Positions 16,651 to 24,606 of a DNA stretch of 64,000 nucleotides are shown piece by piece. Below the pieces are notes generated by a model, which saw nothing but the letters and a program-made list of their open reading frames with translations, had not been told where the DNA came from and searched no databases. The DNA lies in NCBI GenBank assembly GCA_012103325.1, contig WLWY01000008.1, positions 1-64,000 on the forward strand. Direction: 5' to 3'. The position numbers and the translations under genes were made by a program. Numbering within the stretch: position 1 is the stretch's first letter; each line of letters opens with the position of its first letter. The stretch comes from Alphaproteobacteria bacterium. GTDB taxonomy: Bacteria; Pseudomonadota; Alphaproteobacteria; UBA8366; GCA-2717185.

Positions 16651-17421
16651 TTAGGCGCGAACGATTCCCGCCTGTGGGCTTGATGCCTCGGCGTAAAGCT
16701 TGCGCGGAATGCGTCCGGCCTCGAACGCCAGGCGGCCAGCCTGCACGCCCTTGCCCATCGCCTCCGCCATCTTGATCGGATCCCGCGCCTTGGCAATGGC
16801 AGTGTTCAAAAGAATACCGTCACAGCCAAGCTCCAGGGCAATCGCGGCGTCCGACGCCGTTCCAATGCCCGCATCGACGATCACGGGGATCGAAACCTGA
16901 TCGCGAATGATCTCTATATTGTAGGGATTGCGCAGCCCCATGCCCGACCCGATCGGCGCGCCCAGCGGCATCACCGCGGCGCATCCGATATCCGCCAGCT
17001 TGCGGCAGGTGATCGGATCGTCGTTGCAATAGGGCAGCACGATGAAACCGTCCTTCACCAGTTCGTCGGCGGCTGCCAGCAAATGCTCGACATCCGGAAA
17101 CAGGGTTTCCTCGTCACCGATGACTTCCAGCTTGATCCAATCGGTTTCGATTGCCTCGCGCGCCAGCTGCGCGGTCAGCACCGCGTCCCGCGCCGTATAG
17201 CAGCCCGCGGTATTCGGCAGCAGATGATAATCCTCTGCGAGCAGTTCGATGACGTTCTCGCCACCGCCATGGATGTTGATGCGCCGGATCGCCACGGTCA
17301 CCACCTCGGCCCCCGACGCGGCAATTGCGTCCATCATGACCTGTTGGTTTGGGTATCCCGACGACCCGATGAAGAGCCGGGAGGAGAATGTTTTGTCTGC
17401 AATCGTCAATCCGTTGGACAT
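16651..17421 (-). CDS. thiG: Thiazole synthase (ThiG)
   Basis: ThiG joins 1-deoxyxylulose-5-phosphate, dehydroglycine and the ThiS thiocarboxylate to make the thiazole of thiamine. The 256 residues form a TIM barrel. LIGSSGYPN near the start, the Schiff-base Lys in [11 protein letters not shown] (~100), [10 protein letters not shown] (~135), the phosphate-binding [11 protein letters not shown] (~160) and [10 protein letters not shown] (~190) are all present. It is last in thiO-thiS-thiG, 31 bases after thiS, under the upstream TPP riboswitch. Confidence 0.97.
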   Translation of the reverse strand: MSNGLTIADKTFSSRLFIGSSGYPNQQVMMDAIAASGAEVVTVAIRRINIHGGGENVIELLAEDYHLLPNTAGCYTARDAVLTAQLAREAIETDWIKLEVIGDEETLFPDVEHLLAAADELVKDGFIVLPYCNDDPITCRKLADIGCAAVMPLGAPIGSGMGLRNPYNIEIIRDQVSIPVIVDAGIGTASDAAIALELGCDGILLNTAIAKARDPIKMAEAMGKGVQAGRLAFEAGRIPRKLYAEASSPQAGIVRA

Positions 17422-17452
17422 CGCTCTTACTCGATCCGTTCTATCTAGTGAC

Positions 17453-17662
17453 CTAACCGCCGGAGACCGGTTTTACGATCTCAACCGAATCCCCCGCATT
17501 CAACTGCGCCGCTTGCCATTCCCGGCGCGGCACGACCGAGCCGTTCAGCGCGACCGCGAGAAACGGCGTGCTGTCGTCGACGCCTTCTTCCGTGAGGATT
17601 TCGGCTATCGTCGACGCGTGCACCGTCTTGCCAATGCCATTGACCTGTATCTGCTGACTCAT
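17453..17662 (-). CDS. thiS: Sulfur carrier protein ThiS
   Basis: This 69-residue ubiquitin-fold protein carries sulfur to ThiG as a C-terminal thiocarboxylate. It ends in the required Gly-Gly (VSGG), and the [14 protein letters not shown] segment matches ThiS. Its ATG overlaps the thiO stop (ATGA), so translation is coupled. The activating enzyme ThiF is not in the window. Confidence 0.95.
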   Translation of the reverse strand: MSQQIQVNGIGKTVHASTIAEILTEEGVDDSTPFLAVALNGSVVPRREWQAAQLNAGDSVEIVKPVSGG

Positions 17663-18843
17663 TCCTGACTTCCCGCGTTGGCGGTTTGCGTTTGCCGGAC
17701 GGCAAACCGGTCGATGCCGAACGTCTCAATCGATTTCGGAGCCACCCCATCCAGCATGAAGGCGCTCACGGCGTCAATGGTCAGCGGCGCCAGAAGAACC
17801 CCATTGCGGTGATGGCCAGTCGCTACGACCAGCCCCTCGACCGGCGTCGCTCCCAGGATTGGCGCATCGTCCCGGCTGGTCGGACGGAACCCGACCCACA
17901 TCTCGTTGATCGGCAATTCTTCAATCTGCGGTAGGATTTCCCAAGCCGCTTCGAGCAATCGGAAGATGCCGCCCGCCGTCAAGTCGGTATCGAACCCCTT
18001 CTCTTCCACCGTCGCGCCAAGGATCAAGGTCCCGTCCCGGCGCGGCACGATGTAGATCCCCGGCCCCCACAGAACATGATCCATGATCGGCGCACGCGGA
18101 TCCATGCGCAGCGAGAGCATCTGTCCTTTCAACGGACGAACCGGTGGCCGGGCCGCGGGCGGCACGCCGTCGATATCGTAGGACCAGGCACCGGCGGCCA
18201 GCAAAACCATGTCGGCGTCGAACCGTCGGCCACCAACCTGTACGCCTTTCGCCTGCTCCGCTTCGACATCGATGGCCTCGACGGGCGTATTTTCGTGCAA
18301 GGTTCCGCCGGCGCGCATGAAGGCGTCGCGCAACGCCAGGACCAGCTGCCGATTGTCGACCTGATGGTCGCCCTTGCTCAGAACCCCGGCGCTGACGCCG
18401 GGCGCCAGATGCGGTTCGATGCGGCGCGCCTGCCCGCCGGTCAGCCATTCCATATCGAGGTCGAGGCTGCGGTGGAACTCATAGGTGTTGCGCAGTTCGG
18501 CGGCATCGTCGCGATGCGCGGCGACGACCAGCGTGCCCTCGTCGCGATAGCCGAGCGCGATGTCGGATGCCGCTTCGAGTTCCTGCGCGAAATCCGGCCA
18601 CATGGCCTGACTTTCCAAGTTCAGCGCGAGCAGCGGTTCCTCGCCCGGTTCGGTTTCGACCCGTGCGGCCAGCATACCCGCTGCGGCCCAGCTCGCCTCG
18701 CGGCCCGCGACCCCGCGGTCGAACACGTCCACGCGGCATCCCGCGGCAGCAAGACGCCAGCCGATACCGAGACCGCAAATTCCGCCGCCAACCACGGCAA
18801 CGGTGGGTCTCGTCTTCTGGTGGTCTGTCGGAGCGTTTGGCAA
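17659..18843 (-). CDS. thiO: Glycine oxidase ThiO
   Basis: ThiO is a FAD enzyme that oxidises glycine to the iminoacetate used by ThiG; it replaces the anaerobic ThiH route, so the host makes thiazole aerobically. The 394-residue protein has the FAD-binding GGGICGLGIGWRLA (~20), GREASWAAAGML (~48) and the C-terminal ATGHHRNGVLLAP (~340) typical of DadA/ThiO enzymes. The start appears to be TTG at 18843, with AGGGAG 6 bases upstream. That ribosome site overlaps the end of the riboswitch, so this is the gene it controls directly. Confidence 0.93.
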   Translation of the reverse strand: MPNAPTDHQKTRPTVAVVGGGICGLGIGWRLAAAGCRVDVFDRGVAGREASWAAAGMLAARVETEPGEEPLLALNLESQAMWPDFAQELEAASDIALGYRDEGTLVVAAHRDDAAELRNTYEFHRSLDLDMEWLTGGQARRIEPHLAPGVSAGVLSKGDHQVDNRQLVLALRDAFMRAGGTLHENTPVEAIDVEAEQAKGVQVGGRRFDADMVLLAAGAWSYDIDGVPPAARPPVRPLKGQMLSLRMDPRAPIMDHVLWGPGIYIVPRRDGTLILGATVEEKGFDTDLTAGGIFRLLEAAWEILPQIEELPINEMWVGFRPTSRDDAPILGATPVEGLVVATGHHRNGVLLAPLTIDAVSAFMLDGVAPKSIETFGIDRFAVRQTQTANAGSQE

Positions 18844-18849
18844 AAGCAG

Positions 18850-18928
18850 CTCCCTACGCTGGCATTATCCAGGTCAGGTTCGTTGGGTATGATCTCAGCC
18901 GGACGGATCCGGCACCCCAGCTTGGAGC
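18850..18928 (-). ncRNA. TPP riboswitch (THI element) ahead of thiOSG
   Basis: Read on the minus strand, the element shows CTGGGGTGCC, then GGCTGAGATC, then ACCCAACGAACCTGA, and finally TGGATAATGCCAGCG and TAGGGA, the conserved blocks of the TPP aptamer in order. Bases GCTCC just 5' of the aptamer (18924-18928) can pair with GGAGC (18849-18853), which overlaps the thiO ribosome site. This predicts that bound TPP closes the outer stem and hides the site, blocking translation. No terminator hairpin is seen. Confidence 0.95.
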
Positions 18929-18970
18929 CGATTTTAGAACAAACGCGCGAACTTGGAAAGGTGCAGCGCG

Positions 18971-19417
18971 CTAAGAAATTTTTTGGACGTTTTCCGAAAT
19001 GTTGGTGCCGTCATGCAGCATGATCAATCCGTCGCGATGCACGTATAGCAGCAGGTCGCGCTTGAGCTCGTATTTCGACGCATCGACATCGATTTGATAC
19101 GTCACCGCGCCATCCGGATACTGAACTTGCAATCGATTGCGGGCCGCGAACTCCCCGACGACGAGATCCGGAAGCAAGGCCGTACGGTCGATGGAGATAA
19201 CATCCGGGATGTAATAATCCTCCCGCTCCGTGCCGACGATCGCAGGTAGCGCACGCCGATTCAACTCAAGCTGAACGACCTCGGGCGCCGTATTGAAGAT
19301 AAAGACGCGGCCCCAGACCTGCGCTTCGACAGGCCGACTCGCGGCAGCGGCGGCGCCTACGGCCACCATCCCGGCAAGGGCCTGCCGGCGGGAAATCGAG
19401 TTGTTGCTATCGGTCAC
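18971..19417 (-). CDS. Tat-exported small protein of unknown function
   Basis: The 148-residue protein starts with a twin-arginine signal (SRRQALAGMVAVGAAAA, cleavage near VEA-Q, ~32), so it is folded before export. The mature part of about 115 residues is beta-rich (VQLELNRRALP, LYVHRDGLIMLHDG) and has no cysteine or cofactor motif that I see. The GTG start at 19417 follows AAGGTGA. It ends just upstream of the thi riboswitch on the same strand but has no obvious link to thiamine. Confidence 0.7.
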   Translation of the reverse strand: MTDSNNSISRRQALAGMVAVGAAAAASRPVEAQVWGRVFIFNTAPEVVQLELNRRALPAIVGTEREDYYIPDVISIDRTALLPDLVVGEFAARNRLQVQYPDGAVTYQIDVDASKYELKRDLLLYVHRDGLIMLHDGTNISENVQKIS

Positions 19418-19568
19418 ACCGTCACCTTCTGAGAGCTGCAGGACCAGAAGGCGAGTGTCCCCGGAAATTACAAAGATTCCGTTAATTGAAAGGATTCGTT
19501 AACGTTTTAGCAGCATACGGTTTCAGCCCATTCACTTGCAATGGTGCGGCAATTATCTAAACCTACAT

Positions 19569-20198
19569 TCAACCTTTTTGTACGTTGAGGTACTCCCAGC
19601 GAGAAGTCGCCACCAGCCCGGTCAGCCCCAGCGCGAAAAGAATAAGTGTGGCGGGCTCAGGTACCGATTGGGACGAAACGGATGGTGTGAAAGACGCGAA
19701 CACCGCTGTATCAAAGGCTGTAAGATCGTTATTAACGCCAAGAGAGGGGAAAAATACTATATCGCCGACCTCCAAATCGTCGTTTAGAGCGGTTGCCGTG
19801 TCTGTCTGGGACACTCCTCCATCCCCAGTCGGAATGACAACCAGACATGAATCAATTGATTCACAACCATGTGTCAGCGATGGATCTGAGTCGAAACTTC
19901 CCTGCACGATATCAAGAAAGACTTGGTCCAAAAGGGCCTGAGCGGCCAGCGTCGCAGAGGCGGCAATTGGAAAATCGAAATCAGAATTTTCGTTGCAGCC
20001 CCCGAAAAGATCTACGCAGGTTCCGTCTACAAATCGAACATCGAAAAGAGATCCGTCGACATCAACGTCGTCCGCGCCGAGAAGCTGGCCATTGCTATCG
20101 ATGATTAGTACTGGGACTGCATGAGCCGTGGACATCATGGTAAAGGCAGCCATGAGCCCAAAAAGTATCATGATAACGGATGAATGGAATCGGCGCAT
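19569..20198 (-). CDS. PEP-CTERM anchored secreted protein
   Basis: The 209-residue protein has an N-terminal signal peptide (hydrophobic residues ~8-24, then AHA-VP) and a C-terminal sorting signal: VPEPATLILFALGLTGLVA followed by a short basic end. PEP-CTERM proteins are processed by exosortase, usually in makers of extracellular polysaccharide. The middle is acidic, rich in Asp and Ser, with two Cys pairs and no known domain. The exosortase gene is not in the window. Base composition looks lower in GC than the neighbours, and an AT-rich gap lies upstream. Confidence 0.8.
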   Translation of the reverse strand: MRRFHSSVIMILFGLMAAFTMMSTAHAVPVLIIDSNGQLLGADDVDVDGSLFDVRFVDGTCVDLFGGCNENSDFDFPIAASATLAAQALLDQVFLDIVQGSFDSDPSLTHGCESIDSCLVVIPTGDGGVSQTDTATALNDDLEVGDIVFFPSLGVNNDLTAFDTAVFASFTPSVSSQSVPEPATLILFALGLTGLVATSRWEYLNVQKG

Positions 20199-20655
20199 AA
20201 TGGATCCTTTTCGGTAGAAATATTACAGACCTTAACAATCAACGCAGGAATCATGCCATAAAACTGTAGCTGATTGATATCAATGGGTTAGCAATGCGCA
20301 CGAAAGAAAAACAGGTAAGAGTTGTAAAGAAAACCGACAGTCCATTTGTCACTACTAGCTATCAAAATTTCATAGCAGGGACTGATGTTTATTAATTATC
20401 AATGGGTTACGTAAAATTATTTGCCAACATTTCTGCAACACGGAAATTGTAAAGAATTCCGCCACCATCATTTGACTGGCGCGTGCCGACAGGCACTGCT
20501 CCGTCAATAGACAGTCAGCACAATCGCAAAACATTGCATCTTTAGGGAGATACGGTCCCAACTAGGGCAAAATCTATTCGATTGTGGGTCGCGGGAAACA
20601 CATAGAGCTAAGCCTGCTTCAAATATCAAGCCCATTTCTTTCAAGAGTAGCTTGC
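20199..20655. other. AT-rich gene-free stretch with a 13-base direct repeat
   Basis: About 450 bases lack a credible gene and are visibly AT-rich. The sequence TATCAATGGGTTA occurs twice as an exact direct repeat (20278-20290 and 20397-20409). The promoter of the PEP-CTERM gene should lie at its left end. A 63-codon frame on the minus strand (20370-20561) has no ribosome site or recognisable product. Confidence 0.5.
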
Positions 20656-21003
20656 TTACTTGGCCGCGTTGACGACGATCTCCACCAAGACGTTCGGCTC
20701 CAGCTCGACACCCCCAATGCACGCCCGGGTCGGGCGGTTCAGGTCGCCGAGCCAGGACTTCCAGACCTCGTTCATCGCGGGCTTCAGCTTGATGTCCGTG
20801 AGATAGATGGTGGCGCTCAGCAGCTTGGACTTGTCGGAGCCGCACTTGCCCAGCCGGTCGTCGATCTTGGCCAGGACTTCTTCGGTTTGGCCGGCGACGT
20901 CGAGGTCGCGGTTCGTGGGCGTGAGGCCGCATAGGTAGACGGTATCGCCGTGCACGACGGCCTGGCTCAAGATTTCGCCGGAATCGAGATGTTCGATGGT
21001 CAT
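20656..21003 (-). CDS. RidA-family (YjgF/YER057c/UK114) protein
   Basis: RidA proteins hydrolyse reactive enamines or imines, or act as related deaminases in catabolic clusters. The 115-residue protein has the family pattern: the start SGEILSQAVVHGDTVYLCG, the middle VAGQTEEVLAKIDDRL and the end PTRACIGGVEL...VEIVVNA, where the Arg near 93 is the usual substrate-binding residue. The start at 21003 follows AGGAA. It is cotranscribed with the isochorismatase-family gene just upstream (gap 32 bases), which suggests a role in the same degradation pathway. Confidence 0.9.
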   Translation of the reverse strand: MTIEHLDSGEILSQAVVHGDTVYLCGLTPTNRDLDVAGQTEEVLAKIDDRLGKCGSDKSKLLSATIYLTDIKLKPAMNEVWKSWLGDLNRPTRACIGGVELEPNVLVEIVVNAAK

Positions 21004-21035
21004 GGTGGGTTTCCTACGGGTTCGTTGGTGCGGGT

Positions 21036-21626
21036 TTAGCCGATATCGTCGACGGATGCGGCAATCGGGCAGAAGCGGTCCGACAATGCGACGAGCTCGA
21101 CGCGGTGCAACTCCCGCCCCCGAACAACGCCACCCTGCCCGTCCGGCAAATCGCGGGTCGCGCAGGCGCCTGCGACGACCGTGCAAGGAATTCCGAGATC
21201 CAGCGCCGCCCGAGTCGTCGAGCTGACACACATATGGGTCATGAAGCCGGCGATGATCAGTGAGTCGCAGCCGAGCCCCCGATACACCGTCTCCAGGTCC
21301 GTGCCAGCGAAGGCGTTCGGCAGGGCTTTATTGATCACGGTTTCGCTGCCCTCTGGCGCCACTTGCGGCGCGATCAGGAAATTGTCGGTTTCCGGGTCGA
21401 ACAACCCGCCGGGGTTGCCCTTATGCTGAATATGGATGACCGGCCGACCCGCCGCGCGCGCCTTGGCGATCAGTTTGCCGCCTTGCTCGAGCGCCGCCTC
21501 GACGCCGTCGCAAACTGCGCGTCCTGACACGTATTCGAGCTGCGCGTCGATCATCAGAACGGCACTGTTCGCCAAAGCATGCGGTGCTGGGTCGGCACCC
21601 GCCATTTGCCGTAATGTTTGCGCCAC
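21036..21626 (-). CDS. Isochorismatase-family cysteine hydrolase
   Basis: The 196-residue enzyme has the Asp-Lys-Cys triad of the family: Asp in VLMIDAQLEYVSG (~28), Lys in VINKALPNAFAGTDLE (~97) and Cys in AGFMTHMCVSSTTRAA (~134). Members include N-carbamoylsarcosine amidase, nicotinamidase and biuret or ureido-acid hydrolases. An amidase role on an N-carbamoyl or amide product is likely from the nearby hydantoinase genes; this is inference. The GTG start at 21626 follows GGGAG. It is divergent from the molybdenum hydroxylase gene. Confidence 0.88.
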   Translation of the reverse strand: MAQTLRQMAGADPAPHALANSAVLMIDAQLEYVSGRAVCDGVEAALEQGGKLIAKARAAGRPVIHIQHKGNPGGLFDPETDNFLIAPQVAPEGSETVINKALPNAFAGTDLETVYRGLGCDSLIIAGFMTHMCVSSTTRAALDLGIPCTVVAGACATRDLPDGQGGVVRGRELHRVELVALSDRFCPIAASVDDIG

Positions 21627-21759
21627 TTCCGCTCTCCCTTTAAGTGTGATTTCGTTGCAAACTAGCTGGGCTTGTCTTGACGGTCGAGTCTGATACGGTC
21701 GTCTCGCCGATCACGTCATCTTGATTGCCCGCCATCGCTATTCACTCAGGAGTAACACC

Positions 21760-24090
21760 GTGCCCGACTCTGCGCCTATCCCCAACGGAATCGGCGTTTC
21801 CGTTCCGCGTATCGAAGACGAAGCCCTGCTCACCGGCAAAGGCCGCTTTATCGACGACATCAACTTGCCCGACCAGGCGCACGCGCATTTCGTTCGTTCC
21901 CCTTACGCCCATGCCAGGATCAGCAGCATCGACAGCAGCGCGGCACTTGAAGAGCCCGGCGTGATCGCCGTCTTCACGGGCGCAGACATGGACCGGGATG
22001 ACGTGGGCGCGATCGTCGGCTCAGCACCAGTCGAGAATAAGGACGGATCACCGCTCTTCGTGCCCGAGCGGCGCGCCATGGCAACGAACGTTGCGCGCTA
22101 TGCCGGCGAGACCGTGGCGGTCGTGATCGCTGAAACGGCGGCACAGGCCGCCGACGCTGCCGAGCTGCTGGACATTGACTACGAAGAACTTCCGTCGGTC
22201 ACGAAAACAGGTGGCGCGCTCGATGCCGAAGCGCCGGTGATCTGGGCCGAGGTCGGCAGCAATATTGCGCTCGATTGGGAAACCGGGGACCGCTCAGCGA
22301 CCGATGCCGCCTTCAGCCGCGCCGCCCATGTCACACAGGTCGATCTGGTCAATAATCGCATCGTGGTCGGCGCAACGGAGCCGCGCGGCGCTGTCGCCCA
22401 GTTCGATCCTTTAACGCGCCGCTATACCGTCTACACCCCAACTCAGGGCAACAATCCCGTTCATACGGCCATGGCAAAGCCTGGCCTCAATGTCCCGATG
22501 TCGGACATCCACCTCATCACGCCGGATGTCGGTGGCGGTTTCGGGATCAAGAATGGCATCTATCCTGAACAGATCGTCCTTCCCTGGGCGGCGAAAAAGC
22601 TGGACCGGCCCGTGAAATGGTATCCGAGCCGCAGCGATGCCTTCCTGACCGACTACCACGCCCGCGACCACGTCATGCATGCGGAATTGGCACTCGACGT
22701 CGGCGGCAATTTTCTCGCCATCCGCTGCAAGACGACCTCCAGTATGGGCGCCTATCACACCGGTGGCGCTGCGATTATCCCGACCAAGGGCGGGACGCGC
22801 ATGCTGACCAATGTCTACCGCATCGACACGGTCTTCGCCGAGACGACCTGCGTCTTCACCAACAACACGCCAACCGCGGCGTTCCGCGGCGCCGGCAAGC
22901 CGGAATTCTGCTACATGGTGGAACGGCTGGTCGACAAGGCGGCGCGGGAACTGAACATCGACCCCGCCGAGTTGCGCCGCCGCAATCTGGTCGCACCGAC
23001 GGAAATGCCCTACAGCACGCCGACCGGGCTGGTCTACGACAGCGGCGATTTCGAAGACAACATGACCCAGGCGCTGGCCCTCGCGGGCCAGGAGACTCTA
23101 GCGGAGCGCAAGCAAAAGGCGCGGGACACGGGCAAACTGCTTGGGTTTGGCTACGCTGTCTATACGGAACCGGACGGGTTCATGGACAACCGGGTCGGCA
23201 TGACATTCGACAGTTCGGGCGTCATCACGGTGACACTGACCGGCCAGACCAACGGACAGGGCCACGCCACCGTGTTCAGCCAGATCACCGCCAGCCAGCT
23301 CGGCCTGCCCTTCGACAATATCCACGTGGTGCAGGGCGACTCGGACCGCATCGGGCCAGGTTCCGGCACGGGCGGATCGCGCACCACCACCGTGGCCGGC
23401 GCCGGCATCGTGCAAAGCTCGGAGCAGATCATCGAAAAGGGCAAACGGATCGCGGCACAGATGCTGGAGGCAAGCGCCGGCGATATCGAGTTCCAGGGCG
23501 GGCAATTCGTCATCGCCGGCACAGACCGCAGCGTCGACCTCGTCACCGTCGCCAAGGCCTCGTTCAGCAGCGCTAGCGTCCCTGTCGGAGAAGATCTCGG
23601 CCTGGAAGCCAACGCCCACTATGTCGCCCGCGCCTACAATTATCCCTGCGGCTGTCATGTCGCCGAGGTCGAGATCGACCGCGATACGGGCTATGTCCAG
23701 GTCACCCGCTACGCGATGGTCAGCGACTTCGGCACCATCGTCAATCCGATGCTGCTCGAAGGCCAGTTGCATGGCGGCGTCTCGAACGGCCTGGGTCAGG
23801 CGCTCAGCGAGGAAGTCGTCTACGACCCGGACTCGGGACAACTCCTGACCGGTTCTTTCATGGACTACTGCATGCCCCGCGCCATCGAAACGCCCGACTT
23901 CGCTTGGGCCACGACAGAAACCACATGCCTAACCAACCCGCTCGGCGTGAAAGGCTGCGGCGAGTCCGGCCCGACGGCCAGTATGCCTGCCGTCGTAAAC
24001 GCCATCGTCGATGCGTTGAGCGAGTTCGGCGTTACGGAGATCGATATGCCGGTCACGGCGGAGAAGGTCTGGCGGGCCATTAACACGTAG
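21760..24090 (+). CDS. Xanthine dehydrogenase/CoxL-family molybdopterin-binding subunit (copy 1)
   Basis: This is the large molybdenum-cofactor subunit of a hydroxylase that adds water-derived oxygen to a heterocycle or aldehyde. The protein is about 776 residues from the GTG at 21760, which follows AGGAG by 7 bases. It has GKGRFIDDI near the start, GGGFGIKNGIYPE (~250), FRGAGKPE (~375), GQTNGQGHATVFSQ (~490), GTGGSRTT (~530) and the C-terminal GVKGCGESG with the catalytic Glu (~740). It lacks the Cys loop of CO dehydrogenase. FAD and 2Fe-2S subunit genes are absent nearby. It begins a plus-strand operon with VOC, HyuA and HyuB genes. Confidence 0.92.
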   Translation: MPDSAPIPNGIGVSVPRIEDEALLTGKGRFIDDINLPDQAHAHFVRSPYAHARISSIDSSAALEEPGVIAVFTGADMDRDDVGAIVGSAPVENKDGSPLFVPERRAMATNVARYAGETVAVVIAETAAQAADAAELLDIDYEELPSVTKTGGALDAEAPVIWAEVGSNIALDWETGDRSATDAAFSRAAHVTQVDLVNNRIVVGATEPRGAVAQFDPLTRRYTVYTPTQGNNPVHTAMAKPGLNVPMSDIHLITPDVGGGFGIKNGIYPEQIVLPWAAKKLDRPVKWYPSRSDAFLTDYHARDHVMHAELALDVGGNFLAIRCKTTSSMGAYHTGGAAIIPTKGGTRMLTNVYRIDTVFAETTCVFTNNTPTAAFRGAGKPEFCYMVERLVDKAARELNIDPAELRRRNLVAPTEMPYSTPTGLVYDSGDFEDNMTQALALAGQETLAERKQKARDTGKLLGFGYAVYTEPDGFMDNRVGMTFDSSGVITVTLTGQTNGQGHATVFSQITASQLGLPFDNIHVVQGDSDRIGPGSGTGGSRTTTVAGAGIVQSSEQIIEKGKRIAAQMLEASAGDIEFQGGQFVIAGTDRSVDLVTVAKASFSSASVPVGEDLGLEANAHYVARAYNYPCGCHVAEVEIDRDTGYVQVTRYAMVSDFGTIVNPMLLEGQLHGGVSNGLGQALSEEVVYDPDSGQLLTGSFMDYCMPRAIETPDFAWATTETTCLTNPLGVKGCGESGPTASMPAVVNAIVDALSEFGVTEIDMPVTAEKVWRAINT

Positions 24091-24102
24091 GGGGACGAAA
24101 CG

Positions 24103-24558
24103 ATGCCGATTAAGGTCGTTGGATTTATGCATCACGGTATCCGCATTGGAACCGCGGATGACGATGTCGAAAAAGCGCGTTCGTTCTATGGCGATCTGCT
24201 CGGCATGGAAGTCGATAGCCAGCGGCCGGAAATTCCCGGGATCCCCGGACTCTGGGTAAACATCGATCCGGGACAACGAACCAAACAGATCCATGTCATG
24301 TCGGCGGAGGGTCAGTCGCCCGCGGCGCGCAGCGATCGGGAAGACCCGACTTTGCCGCATATTGCCCTTGCCGTTGAAGATCTCGACGAAGCGCGGCGGG
24401 AACTCGATGCCCGCGGTGTGTGGTATTGGGAGATTGGCGGCCTGGTCGGGCCGAGTTCGGCTCAGGTCTTTGTGCGGGACCCCAGCGGGAACTATGTCGA
24501 ACTCCAGCAGGCACCGCCGGAGATACTTGCACAAAGCCGGGCAGCGGATAACGATTAG
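24103..24558 (+). CDS. VOC-superfamily (glyoxalase/dioxygenase-fold) protein
   Basis: The 151-residue protein has paired beta-alpha-beta-beta-beta modules. HHGIRIGTADDDVEKARSFY opens the first with a metal-type His, HIALAVEDLDEARREL (~85) opens the second, and FVRDPSGNYVELQQ near the end gives the metal Glu. Such proteins act as isomerases, lyases or dioxygenases on small molecules. It lies 12 bases after the molybdenum subunit gene and 48 before hyuA, so it probably acts in the same pathway. The ribosome site GGGGGA is good. Confidence 0.88.
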   Translation: MPIKVVGFMHHGIRIGTADDDVEKARSFYGDLLGMEVDSQRPEIPGIPGLWVNIDPGQRTKQIHVMSAEGQSPAARSDREDPTLPHIALAVEDLDEARRELDARGVWYWEIGGLVGPSSAQVFVRDPSGNYVELQQAPPEILAQSRAADND

Positions 24559-24606
24559 GGGCGCTGGACCGCGCAGCCCATTCGAGACATCAGGACAAAA
24601 CAAAAA

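Noticed and set aside
20370-20561. A 63-codon minus-strand frame with several Cys
   Set aside because: No ribosome site or family resemblance, and it lies in AT-rich non-coding sequence.
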